33,864 nucleotides of DNA from CAYMWF01 sp964394085 [NCBI: uncultured Gemmatimonadota bacterium]. Lineage in GTDB: Bacteria > GCA-2686955 > CAYMWF01. Below the pieces are notes generated by a model. That model was given only the letters and a program-made list of their open reading frames with translations. It ran no database searches and was not told where the DNA came from. The translations under genes were made by a program, and so were the position numbers. The stretch spans positions 2,235 to 36,098 of the forward strand of contig CAYMWF010000028.1 of the NCBI GenBank assembly GCA_964394085.1, read 5' to 3'. This document shows positions 8,331-15,720 of the stretch, piece by piece. Numbering within the stretch: position 1 is the first letter of the stretch; every line of letters starts with the position of its first letter.

Positions 8331-9841
8331 AGATAGAACTTCCTGTATAAACGCCCTTCCGATTCTATTTCGAGGGTGTCGAGCCTGGTGACTTTTTCGA
8401 AACGTTCCGAAAGCCGCTTTTTTCCCGATTTCCCCAGCTTGTCGAGCTCCCAGACCGCACAGATGGCATTCTTCCCTTCTTCATTCGCGGGATCATGCCA
8501 GAAGTCATACTGCAGCCCCTGAAGCCCAAGCACGTTTCCACCCAGGCAGAATGTTCCGTCCCCCAGATGGAAAGTGAGCTCCGATGCCGTTTTATGGCTG
8601 TTGCTGAAGATGAAGATATCCTTCCGGCCGTATTCGTCTCGCAGCTTGTCTACCCTCTCCGCGAGAACCTTCCATCCGCTCCACGTGTCCGCATCCCCGA
8701 GCGGGGCGATTCTAACGAGAGGTGCAGCAAGGATCAGGATGCTGAAGACCAGGGCGGTGCCGAAAGCCCACCTCGCGAGTCTGGCCGACAGGTGTCGACC
8801 GCCGGCAGTTACGGCTAGCAGGGGAAGAAGCGTCAGGTATGCGGGCGCCGGCCAGTTCATCTTCACCTGCCCCCGGAGGCTGGCTGCAAAAAAGAAGAGG
8901 AAGGGGAAAGCGAAATTGAAATAGAGGAACCTGAATCCCCGGGCAGCGTCCCGGGACAGGATATCCCTGCCCCCCTTATAGACCATCCACCACGCTCCCG
9001 CGAAAAACAAAGGGGACAGCGCGAGGAGCTGGGTGCCGGCGAGCTGGAAAAAGAAGTGCGGTTTGAACGATGCCATCATTCCCGCCCGGCGGGTTCCCTG
9101 AAAGGCGAACGATGCCCAGTCATGAGTCGCGTTCCAGCAGAAAACGGGAAAAAAGACGAGCAGGGCGAGACCTGCGGCGATATATGGCTCCTTCCTCTTG
9201 ATCCATTCGCGATCGTCCCTCGAAGAGATCAGGAAGAGCAGCATTGCAGGAGCGATCAGGACCGAGGTGTATTTCGATGCGAGGGCTGCGCCGCCGGCTA
9301 TTCCCGCCGCATACCAGCGGCCGGATGAGTTCCTGTTTATACCCTGGAGCAGAAAAAGGAGCGTCAACATCCAGAAAAGAGCCTGCGGAACATCGGGAGT
9401 GATCATTACACTTCCTACCGCGAAGATCGGAACGACGAGAATACCGACCAGGTTCCGGAAAGCGTCATCTTCCGTGCCCCCGGATTCTTTTACGAGGTAA
9501 TAAGCCGCCAGGCTGAGCAGCGCTGCGGAGATTACCGCGGACAACCTTATTCCGAAAACACTGTTTCCTCCGATAAGCGTTCCGGCCTTGATGAAGAACG
9601 CAACCGCCGGGGGGTGGTCCAGGTACCCGGCCGCCGGTTTCAGGGAATAGCACCAGTAGTATGCTTCCTGGGGGAGGAGCGGAGGCAGGAAACTGTAACA
9701 CAGGTGGAGGAGCGCCGCTCCCCCGGCGAGTGCGAGATATTTCCGGGGAGGCAGCCTGAACCGCGGGACGGAAGGTGAGTCCGGCTCCGGCAAGGTTCCC
9801 GACCCCGGTCTCGAAACCCGGTTCTCAGAGTCCGAGCTCAA
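8294..9841 (-). CDS. GT-C membrane glycosyltransferase (PMT_2/ArnT-like), no. 2
   Basis: Polytopic inner-membrane protein of 515 residues from the dolichyl/undecaprenyl-phosphate sugar transferase family (GT39/GT83-like). It has the classic first periplasmic loop, with QEAYYWCYSLKPAAGYLDHPP right after membrane segment 1, then about ten hydrophobic segments and a short soluble tail containing DIFIFSNSHKTASELTFHLGD. The start is TTG 9841, preceded by a good AGGAG seven bases away, which lies inside the end of the upstream HD-domain gene; the two reading frames overlap by 17 bp, so translational coupling is likely. The 3' end overlaps the convergent deaminase gene. The sugar and acceptor are unknown. 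Confidence 0.87.
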   Translation of the reverse strand: MSSDSENRVSRPGSGTLPEPDSPSVPRFRLPPRKYLALAGGAALLHLCYSFLPPLLPQEAYYWCYSLKPAAGYLDHPPAVAFFIKAGTLIGGNSVFGIRLSAVISAALLSLAAYYLVKESGGTEDDAFRNLVGILVVPIFAVGSVMITPDVPQALFWMLTLLFLLQGINRNSSGRWYAAGIAGGAALASKYTSVLIAPAMLLFLISSRDDREWIKRKEPYIAAGLALLVFFPVFCWNATHDWASFAFQGTRRAGMMASFKPHFFFQLAGTQLLALSPLFFAGAWWMVYKGGRDILSRDAARGFRFLYFNFAFPFLFFFAASLRGQVKMNWPAPAYLTLLPLLAVTAGGRHLSARLARWAFGTALVFSILILAAPLVRIAPLGDADTWSGWKVLAERVDKLRDEYGRKDIFIFSNSHKTASELTFHLGDGTFCLGGNVLGLQGLQYDFWHDPANEEGKNAICAVWELDKLGKSGKKRLSERFEKVTRLDTLEIESEGRLYRKFYLYFCEGYRGPPR

Positions 9842-10397
9842 TATGTATCTCCTGCATCGCCCGGATGGATAGAGCCAGGAAGCTCGAGAGCTCCAGGCCG
9901 AGCTCGGAACAGAGCTCTATCGATTTCCGGGGGACGTTCCTTGCGAAACTTTTATCCTTGAACTTCTTCCTGACGGATTTCACCTTCAGACCCTCGAGCT
10001 TTTTATCCGGCCTGACGAGAGCCGATGCAACTATGAGTCCGGTGGCGTTTTCAGCGCAGATCAAGGCGAAATCGAGCTTCGATTCTGGTTCCACACCAGT
10101 GAATTCTGAATTGTGGGACCGGACGGCATGAACGAACCAGTCCGGAAACCCGGCTTCCCGCAGAATTTCAGCTCCCTGCACGGCATGTTTTTCCGGAGCG
10201 GTCCTTGTTTCTTCGAAATCGATATCGTGAAGCAGTCCGGCCAGGCCCCAGGCTGTCTCATCTTCACCGAGTTCGGCGGCAAGCCCCCGCATTATCGCTT
10301 CAGTGGCCAGGGAATGCTTAACCAGGGTTTCATCCGAGAGATAGGTTTCGAGGAGTTCGAGCGCCTCATTTCGCTTCAGCGGAACGGAAGTCTCCAT
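9825..10397 (-). CDS. HD-superfamily hydrolase (COG2316-like)
   Basis: Small cytosolic metal-dependent phosphohydrolase of 190 residues. The HD core is clear: H28 in VKHSLATEAIMRGLA, then GLLHDIDFEET with H57 and D58, a downstream H71, histidines H90 and H95, and D109, as expected for a metal-binding HD fold. It resembles predicted HD hydrolases of unknown substrate rather than HD-GYP cyclic-di-GMP enzymes, since no GYP motif is present. I chose ATG 10397 because AAGGAGA lies just upstream; the frame stays open further upstream to 10466 but lacks a ribosome binding site there. It overlaps and probably co-translates with the GT-C gene downstream. Confidence 0.83.
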   Translation of the reverse strand: METSVPLKRNEALELLETYLSDETLVKHSLATEAIMRGLAAELGEDETAWGLAGLLHDIDFEETRTAPEKHAVQGAEILREAGFPDWFVHAVRSHNSEFTGVEPESKLDFALICAENATGLIVASALVRPDKKLEGLKVKSVRKKFKDKSFARNVPRKSIELCSELGLELSSFLALSIRAMQEIHIELGL

Positions 10398-10548
10398 GGA
10401 TTCTCCTTTTCGATCGCACTCGGCATTATCAGCGGAGCGTTTGATGAGGATTCTATCCTTGCACAAAGCTGAAGTATAGTGTAAATGGTTCGATAATGAT
10501 ATCGAAGCATCAGCATTATTGGCCCGGTTTTTTCTGGGAAGGTTCGAT

Positions 10549-10980
10549 ATGAAATTCTACTGCCCTTTCTGCAACACGGAACTCTCCGTTCTCGACGACA
10601 CCCTGGTGAGGATGAGCGGCATTCTGGAGAATGACCATTTCCGGGTGACGACGACATTCTATCTGCCTGCGGAACTCGGTAAGTACGGGTATCGAGTCGA
10701 AGGTGATATAACCCTCAAGGAAGGCGCATGCGTTGATTTCCGCTGTCACAGTCCCGAGTGTGGAATCAGTTTCACAACCCACTACAATGATGATCTTTCC
10801 GAGATCAAGATGGTGGATGACAGCGGGAAGGAAGAATATGTCGCTTTTTTCAGAATATACGGAAAACGCGGTACATTCGTCCTCGATCGACGTCTGAATG
10901 TGATTCTGAAGTCGTTCGGCGACGAAAGTCAGGAATTTCTTGAAAAAGCCGAGAAAAGCATCAATTTCTTCGGTGAATGA
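10549..10980 (+). CDS. Small zinc-ribbon-like protein of unknown function
   Basis: A 143-residue protein starting MKFYCPFCNTEL, with a CxxC knuckle at residues 5-8 and a second cysteine pair near residues 65-70 (CHSPEC), which together could bind one zinc. The middle is beta-rich and the C-terminus is charged and helical. I do not recognise the family; it recalls small zinc-ribbon proteins of the CpXC type, but without a convincing match. ATG 10549 has GGGAAGG six bases upstream, which is better than the in-frame GTG/ATG further up. It is transcribed divergently from the HD gene. TTGCAC (10460-10465), 17 bases, TAAATG is a weak promoter possibility. Its own function and partners are not evident. 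Confidence 0.7.
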   Translation: MKFYCPFCNTELSVLDDTLVRMSGILENDHFRVTTTFYLPAELGKYGYRVEGDITLKEGACVDFRCHSPECGISFTTHYNDDLSEIKMVDDSGKEEYVAFFRIYGKRGTFVLDRRLNVILKSFGDESQEFLEKAEKSINFFGE

Positions 10981-11047
10981 ACCGTTTGACACTTCTCTGA
11001 CTCCGGCTTCGATCCAGTAAACCTCCCGGAGAATATCTGTAGTTTCC

Positions 11048-12736
11048 ATGCCTCGACAGAGTTCCATCCTTTCATGGTCCGGGCGCATATCCCCCCGTAC
11101 ATTTATCAAAAGGCACCTTACGGAAACGGCGGCTGCAGTCTTTGCACTGCCGTTTATTGTCTGGCTGTGCCGGACAATAAACATGGACCTGGGGGCCGAC
11201 GAGGGCACGGCGCTTCTCTGGTTCGTAAACGAACCTTTACGTCACAGTTTCCTCATGAATTACAGCACCTCCAACCACGTGCTTTTCAACGTGCTTGAAG
11301 CGTTCTACCTGGAATTTCTCCAGGTCAGGGAAATTCATTTTCTGCTCGATCACATCTATATCGTCCGCGCTCTTCCCGCCTTTTTCGCCCTGTGCACCCT
11401 CCTTTATACCTTCCGGCTGGGGAAATTCTTTTTCGACAGGACCACCGCCCTGCTCTCGGTAGTTATACTTGCCACCTGTATCCCGTTCTACAATTTTTCG
11501 ACCCTTCTCAGGGGCTACAGTCTCGGCACATTACTGGTAACAATGCTCATCTATCACGCCTGGAGGTTCGGAAACGAGCGGCGACCATCATTTCGCAGCG
11601 GTTTTTTCGTTTTTCTAACGGTTTTTCTGGCAGTCCTGACGACTCCCGTGAACCTGTATTTCATCTCCGGTATCGGGATATATTACGGTATTGCGGTTTT
11701 CGCGGGCGAGGCAGGACGCCTCAGACCGCAAAAGCTTCTGCGAAGGGATGGGGATACGGAGGGCGCTCCTTCCGTCGGCGAAGCATCCAGGCTCTACAGG
11801 CGTCGCCTGGGTATCGCGGGGCTCATCTTGGCCGGGCTCGTGGCGGCGTTCGCTTATTATGGATCCAATATCCCATATATGATCGAGGAAAAGCCCGAAT
11901 GGAATGCGCATGGATGGTTCGACTGGGGAATATTAACGGTGCTTATCCCGAAACTGCTTCGATATTTCCTTTCGCATAAATGGCTGCTGCTGCCCCTTGC
12001 CGTCCTGGGTTTACTTGCTCCTGCTGCCGCCGGAGGTTTAAGGGGCAGATCTGCGGTAATTCTGAAAAGACTGTTTATACTGGGATTACTTTTTATACTC
12101 CCGTTCGTGCCGGCTTTTGTACTTGGAACGGAAACTCTGACAAGGATTTTTCTGAACCTCGCGCCTGTCTTCGCGCTTTTTTTCGCGGGTTGTATTTCAA
12201 TGACGTTCAGGACGTTCCGGCTTCAGCGCAGGACGCTTTCGATATCGATTCTGATACTGGCCGCTTACTCACATATCGTATTTGCCGGATGCATAACAGA
12301 TGTCAGGAACCAGGCCCTGGACGATATAGAACGAAGCAACTGGAGCCAGGATATCTATTACAGCTACTACTTCGGGCACTTCAGAATCAATTCCCTGACC
12401 AAGGAATTCGCCGCTGCCAGGCAGCCGGAAATTCCGGTTGTGATACTGATGAAGCTTATTCCGTTCGAAGGGCTCGACATGAAGTTCTACCTCGAACATG
12501 CAGGTATCATAGCACCTTTAATCGATGATCTCGAACCGCAGCTCTCCCGGCACAGGCGCCTGTATGTGGCTTCACCGTTCGAAAATACATTCGAGACGCT
12601 TATGGAAATGGAGTATCCCCGCGCCTGGTGGATGAAAGTCAATGATGATAAAAACTTTTACAACATTTTCCTCGTAGGAATCGATGAGCAGACCTCGCCT
12701 GCACCCCTCGCGGAATTCAGCAGCTCCGAGGGGTGA
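11048..12736 (+). CDS. GT-C-like polytopic membrane glycosyltransferase, no. 3
   Basis: A 562-residue inner-membrane protein with about eleven hydrophobic segments. The first loop after membrane segment 1 (about residues 30-48) holds MDLGADEGTALLWF, the acidic motif expected of lipid-phosphate-sugar transferases, followed by STSNHVLFNVLEAF. A soluble C-terminal region of about 130 residues ends the protein. A long cytosolic loop with basic residues lies near 210-255. Similarity to GT39/PMT_2 is by architecture and the acidic loop; it is more diverged than copies 2 and 4. ATG 11048 has no clear ribosome binding site. Its stop overlaps the GTG start of the pentapeptide-repeat gene (GTGA), so the two are probably co-translated and may work together. 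Confidence 0.75.
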   Translation: MPRQSSILSWSGRISPRTFIKRHLTETAAAVFALPFIVWLCRTINMDLGADEGTALLWFVNEPLRHSFLMNYSTSNHVLFNVLEAFYLEFLQVREIHFLLDHIYIVRALPAFFALCTLLYTFRLGKFFFDRTTALLSVVILATCIPFYNFSTLLRGYSLGTLLVTMLIYHAWRFGNERRPSFRSGFFVFLTVFLAVLTTPVNLYFISGIGIYYGIAVFAGEAGRLRPQKLLRRDGDTEGAPSVGEASRLYRRRLGIAGLILAGLVAAFAYYGSNIPYMIEEKPEWNAHGWFDWGILTVLIPKLLRYFLSHKWLLLPLAVLGLLAPAAAGGLRGRSAVILKRLFILGLLFILPFVPAFVLGTETLTRIFLNLAPVFALFFAGCISMTFRTFRLQRRTLSISILILAAYSHIVFAGCITDVRNQALDDIERSNWSQDIYYSYYFGHFRINSLTKEFAAARQPEIPVVILMKLIPFEGLDMKFYLEHAGIIAPLIDDLEPQLSRHRRLYVASPFENTFETLMEMEYPRAWWMKVNDDKNFYNIFLVGIDEQTSPAPLAEFSSSEG

Positions 12737-14133
12737 CGCGGCCTGTTCTACCGAATTCGCTTATGAAAAGTGCTTTCATAAAAAATCTTAAAAAGGTGAT
12801 CGGAGCCTGCAGGCATGTTGTTTCGATCGTATCGGGACGAAAGGACGGGCCCGGGGCGGGTTCTAATTTCGCGGGAAGGAATCTTGCCGGGTTCTCATTC
12901 AGGAACAAGGTGCTGGAGGCAGCGGATTTCAGACTGGCCGACCTGAGGAACGCCGATCTGACATTCGCCGATGCGAGGGGCGCTTACTTCGGGGGCGCCG
13001 ATTTAAGCGGGGCGATCCTCAGTGGCGCGGATCTGGAAAACGCCGTCATGAACGACGCAGTAATTACCGGCGCTGTTCTTGCAGGCGCCCGTCTTCGCCG
13101 CATCGACGCGAGAGCCGCGGATTTTTCCGGCTCGGATTTATCGGGATGCTGTTTCGATGGGGCGGACCTTCGGAAATCACGGTTCGACGGTGCGAAACTG
13201 CAGGATGCTTCATTTAACCGTGCGATGTTGAAAGGCTCGACCGGACTGGATGGTGTAAAGATCCGAAAAGCGAATATACTGTCGCTTGTTTTCCCTCTGT
13301 TACTCTTATGCTTGCTGGTATATACGGGAAAAATCATCTACCTGGAACCGTACACATCATTCATGGTTGAGCGTGCGATGGAAAAGGCCCGAACCTGCCT
13401 CCGGAACGGGGAAGAAGAAAAAGCGGTCGAGCAGTATGAATTGATAGCCGCGAAATACAGCCACAACCGTGAGTTGTTTACTGAATCTCTTTTTGCCCAT
13501 GCAGCGCTTGATACGGCGGCCGGACAGTTGGAAAGCGCGATTTCGAAATACACGCATATCACTCATACAGCTCCCGACCCGAGGAGGGTCACCCTCGCCC
13601 GTGAACTCCGCGCCCTGACCGAAGCGCGTGCCGGGAACCTGCCTGAGGCTGCCGTCGACCTGGAAGAGCTGGTAAAGAATATCGAGGCGGAAGGGTCTCT
13701 AATCGATGTCCCGGTTCCGTCACCGATAGGGCCCTTCCTGCTCGCCGATCGCTTCAGGCAGATGCGGAAATTCAGATTGCACCTCGTCCGTTTCTACTGG
13801 CAAGCCGCCGAACCGGAATCCGCGAGTATTCACCTCGAAAAACTTCTTTCGGAATGGGGCCGGAATCCCAGGGAATTGTCCGCGGTCATTGTTTCCCTCG
13901 AGCGTATTTTCGACAGTCTTCCTCCCGATGCCGCAGCAGGGGATCCTCCACGTGCCGTTCGTGAACAGGCGAGGCCGCAGGTGATAAAAACAGTCGAAGA
14001 TGCGAAGGTGCTTTTCGAGGAGATGATCAGCGAAGCCGGATCCATGTATCCAGCCTTCCGGAAATGGGCCGGGGATGGGGCGGCTCTTTCCGAGGCGCTC
14101 CTGCACCGGCTGGATCCCGCCCATGAAACGTAA
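12733..14133 (+). CDS. Pentapeptide-repeat / transmembrane / helical-repeat protein
   Basis: A 466-residue protein with an unusual order of parts. Residues 44-180 are pentapeptide repeats of A(D/N)LxX type (for example ADLRNADLTFADARGAYFGGAD), predicted to form a right-handed quadrilateral beta-helix. One hydrophobic segment at about 183-204 (ILSLVFPLLLLCLLVYTGK) follows. The last 260 residues are helical with TPR-like periodicity (EEEKAVEQYELIAAKYS, GQLESAISKYTHI, GNLPEAAVDLEELV). By the positive-inside rule the pentapeptide part is probably cytosolic and the helical part periplasmic. The GTG start at 12733 overlaps the previous stop; ATG 12763 is an alternative. The tight coupling to the GT-C gene suggests a scaffold or assembly partner; this is inference. 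Confidence 0.82.
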   Translation: MTRPVLPNSLMKSAFIKNLKKVIGACRHVVSIVSGRKDGPGAGSNFAGRNLAGFSFRNKVLEAADFRLADLRNADLTFADARGAYFGGADLSGAILSGADLENAVMNDAVITGAVLAGARLRRIDARAADFSGSDLSGCCFDGADLRKSRFDGAKLQDASFNRAMLKGSTGLDGVKIRKANILSLVFPLLLLCLLVYTGKIIYLEPYTSFMVERAMEKARTCLRNGEEEKAVEQYELIAAKYSHNRELFTESLFAHAALDTAAGQLESAISKYTHITHTAPDPRRVTLARELRALTEARAGNLPEAAVDLEELVKNIEAEGSLIDVPVPSPIGPFLLADRFRQMRKFRLHLVRFYWQAAEPESASIHLEKLLSEWGRNPRELSAVIVSLERIFDSLPPDAAAGDPPRAVREQARPQVIKTVEDAKVLFEEMISEAGSMYPAFRKWAGDGAALSEALLHRLDPAHET

Positions 14134-14166
14134 GAGAGATTTCCGGAATTGTACGAATAAAAAGTT

Positions 14167-14233
14167 CCCCGCGGTGTATATAAGGTAAGAAGCGGGGTTC
14201 CTGGAGTTCTTCGGAACCCTCCCGGCGGGAGGG
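14167..14233 (+). promoter_or_regulatory. Overlapping hairpins in the leader of the sigma-factor operon
   Basis: Three perfect short stems overlap in series. A is CCCCGC (14167-14172) with GCGGGG (14192-14197). B is GGGTTCC (14195-14201) with GGAACCC (14213-14219). C is CCCTCCC (14217-14223) with GGGAGGG (14227-14233). A and B share three bases, as do B and C, so B competes with both. CCTCCC of C is also complementary to the ribosome binding site GGGAGG at 14265-14270. This looks like a possible translation attenuator. If TATATAA (14177-14183) is the -10 box, only B and C would be transcribed. Confidence 0.45.
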
Positions 14234-14275
14234 AACGCCCGGGATGTGGATAATCTGCTCCAATGGGAGGTTACG

Positions 14276-14827
14276 GTGACGGATGGTGAGTTGATGGCGA
14301 GAGTCGCCGGCGGTGACCGGGAGGCTTTCGGGGAAATAGTGAACCGGTATAAACGGAAAGCCTATTTCGCGGCGCTGAGGCGCACCGGAAGCCACGATGA
14401 CGCCCTCGACCTTTCCCAGGATGCTTTTGTACGGGCTTTCAAACACAGGAATCGCTTCAGGCCGGATGCAAGCTTTTTCCCCTGGTATTGCAGGATCCTG
14501 GCCAACCTCTGCGCCAATCACAGGCGGGAAACAGGGAGACGGGCGTCGGCATTCGAGCGGATCGCCGCCGAGAAGAACCTGGAACCGGGTGAAACCCCTG
14601 AATCGGTATTCGAAAGGGAGGAAGAACGCCGAAGGGTATGGGAAGCCCTGTCTCGGCTTCAACCGGAAAAGCGGGAGATAATTTTACTCAGGGAATTCGA
14701 GGAACTGAGCTATCGGGAGATCTCCGAAGCAGTCGGATGTCCCGAAGGCACGGTAATGTCGCGGTTGTATGCAGCGAGGAGAGCGCTTCAGGAGCAACTG
14801 GCTGTAAAACAACCCTGTGGGAGATAA
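14276..14827 (+). CDS. ECF-type RNA polymerase sigma factor
   Basis: Sigma-70 family extracytoplasmic-function sigma factor of 183 residues. Region 2 (about 15-80) shows REAFGEIVNRYKRKAYFAALR and ALDLSQDAFVRAFKH; region 4 (about 120-175) shows LQPEKREIILLREFEELSYREIS and GCPEGTVMSRLYAARRAL, a standard helix-turn-helix for the -35 element. I chose GTG 14276 because GGGAGG lies five bases upstream and the family usually begins there; a GTG at 14246 would add ten residues. The anti-sigma gene follows by five bases and a YbjQ-family gene overlaps that, so this is a compact regulatory operon. A competing hairpin leader precedes it. The stimulus is unknown. Confidence 0.93.
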   Translation: MTDGELMARVAGGDREAFGEIVNRYKRKAYFAALRRTGSHDDALDLSQDAFVRAFKHRNRFRPDASFFPWYCRILANLCANHRRETGRRASAFERIAAEKNLEPGETPESVFEREEERRRVWEALSRLQPEKREIILLREFEELSYREISEAVGCPEGTVMSRLYAARRALQEQLAVKQPCGR

Positions 14828-14832
14828 CGAAA

Positions 14833-15291
14833 ATGCCTGATTCGAGTAAATGCCGGGAGATCAAAACGTTTATTGCAGGCAGGCTCGACGGCGAGTTGTC
14901 TGCCGAAGAGAACCGGTTACTCGACCGGCACCTGGCGGAGTGCTCCGCCTGCCGGGACGAGCTTACCGAAATGAAACTAACCGGGGAGGTGATGTCAACG
15001 ATGAACTTCAACGAACCTGAAGACAGGATCTGGCAGGGTTACTGGGCCGGCGTATACAACAGGCTCGAACGTGGATTCGGCTGGATTCTTTTTTCTTTCG
15101 GATTGATCCTTGTGCTGATTTATTCACTGTTCCAGCTTATGGGTGACTTCCTGCATGACAGCAGTCTGCCGTTATACTTCAGACTTGGAGTCACAGCGCT
15201 GACCGCGGGTATCGTGGTTCTATTGGTATCGGTCGGCAGGGAACGCCTGAAGGCCTACAAATCCGACAGGTACAGGGAGGTGAAAAGGTGA
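14833..15291 (+). CDS. Zinc-binding anti-sigma factor (zf-HC2), membrane-anchored
   Basis: A 152-residue protein expected to hold the ECF sigma factor at the membrane. The zinc anti-sigma motif is intact: C7, then H33-x3-C37-x2-C40 in DRHLAECSAC. Two hydrophobic segments follow, at about 77-98 and 112-135, so both ends are probably cytosolic, with only a short periplasmic loop. That is smaller than the usual sensing domain and suggests that the signal is redox, membrane-derived or relayed by a partner. ATG 14833 is five bases after the sigma stop codon. The stop overlaps the GTG of the YbjQ-family gene. The stimulus is inference. Confidence 0.88.
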   Translation: MPDSSKCREIKTFIAGRLDGELSAEENRLLDRHLAECSACRDELTEMKLTGEVMSTMNFNEPEDRIWQGYWAGVYNRLERGFGWILFSFGLILVLIYSLFQLMGDFLHDSSLPLYFRLGVTALTAGIVVLLVSVGRERLKAYKSDRYREVKR

Positions 15292-15617
15292 TAGTAGCTA
15301 CTACTGAAACCATTCCGGGAAAAGAAATTACCGAGGTTATCGGGCTCGTCAGGGGGAATACAATCAGGGCCAGGCACGTAGGCAGGGATATCCTGGCCGG
15401 CCTGAGAAATATCGTCGGCGGCGAGATCGGCGATTATACGAAGATGATGGCGGAATCGAGGGAGCAGTGCCTTGACAGGATGAGGGAGGAAGCGAGATCT
15501 CTCGGCGCCGATGCCGTTGTCGGAACCAGATTCATCACATCCAGCCTTATGCAGGGAGCGGCCGAACTTCTTGCGTATGGAACGGCCGTCAAGCTCGGAC
15601 CACCGACATCGACTTGA
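15288..15617 (+). CDS. YbjQ family (UPF0145) protein
   Basis: A 109-residue protein of normal length for the YbjQ/UPF0145 family (often annotated 'heavy metal-binding domain'), a small oligomeric cytosolic protein of unsettled function. Recognisable family stretches are ETIPGKEITEVIGLVRGNTI, ILAGLRNIVGGEIGDYTKMM and ARSLGADAVVGTRF, ending with AAELLAYGTAVKL. The GTG start at 15288 overlaps the anti-sigma stop (GTGA), with GGGAGG seven bases upstream, so it is translationally coupled to the sigma/anti-sigma pair. That placement suggests a role in the same stress response, perhaps in envelope or metal stress. This link is inference. Confidence 0.9.
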   Translation: MIVATTETIPGKEITEVIGLVRGNTIRARHVGRDILAGLRNIVGGEIGDYTKMMAESREQCLDRMREEARSLGADAVVGTRFITSSLMQGAAELLAYGTAVKLGPPTST

Positions 15618-15667
15618 GATTCAGGCGATTCGCGAAGAAAAAGGTGCAGGAATTCCGGGTGAGGACC

Positions 15668-15720
15668 GGATAACCCATCGAAGGAAGCAACTCTTCGGCG
15701 GGTTATCCTTTTCTTTTTAT
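15668..15720. terminator. Bidirectional-position terminator between YbjQ and GT-C gene 4
   Basis: GGATAACCC (15668-15676) pairs perfectly with GGGTTATCC (15700-15708), with a 23-base loop, and TTTTCTTTTTAT follows on the plus strand. It ends the sigma operon. The stem also contains the stop codon of the convergent GT-C gene (15703-15705). Confidence 0.7.

Noticed and set aside
10516-11208. Minus-strand 230-codon frame opposite the zinc-ribbon gene
   Set aside because: Overlaps the better-supported plus-strand gene with a good ribosome binding site; no domain recognised.
11392-11979. Plus-strand 195-codon frame inside GT-C gene 3
   Set aside because: Alternate frame of the GT-C gene; composition is a frame shadow with no domain.
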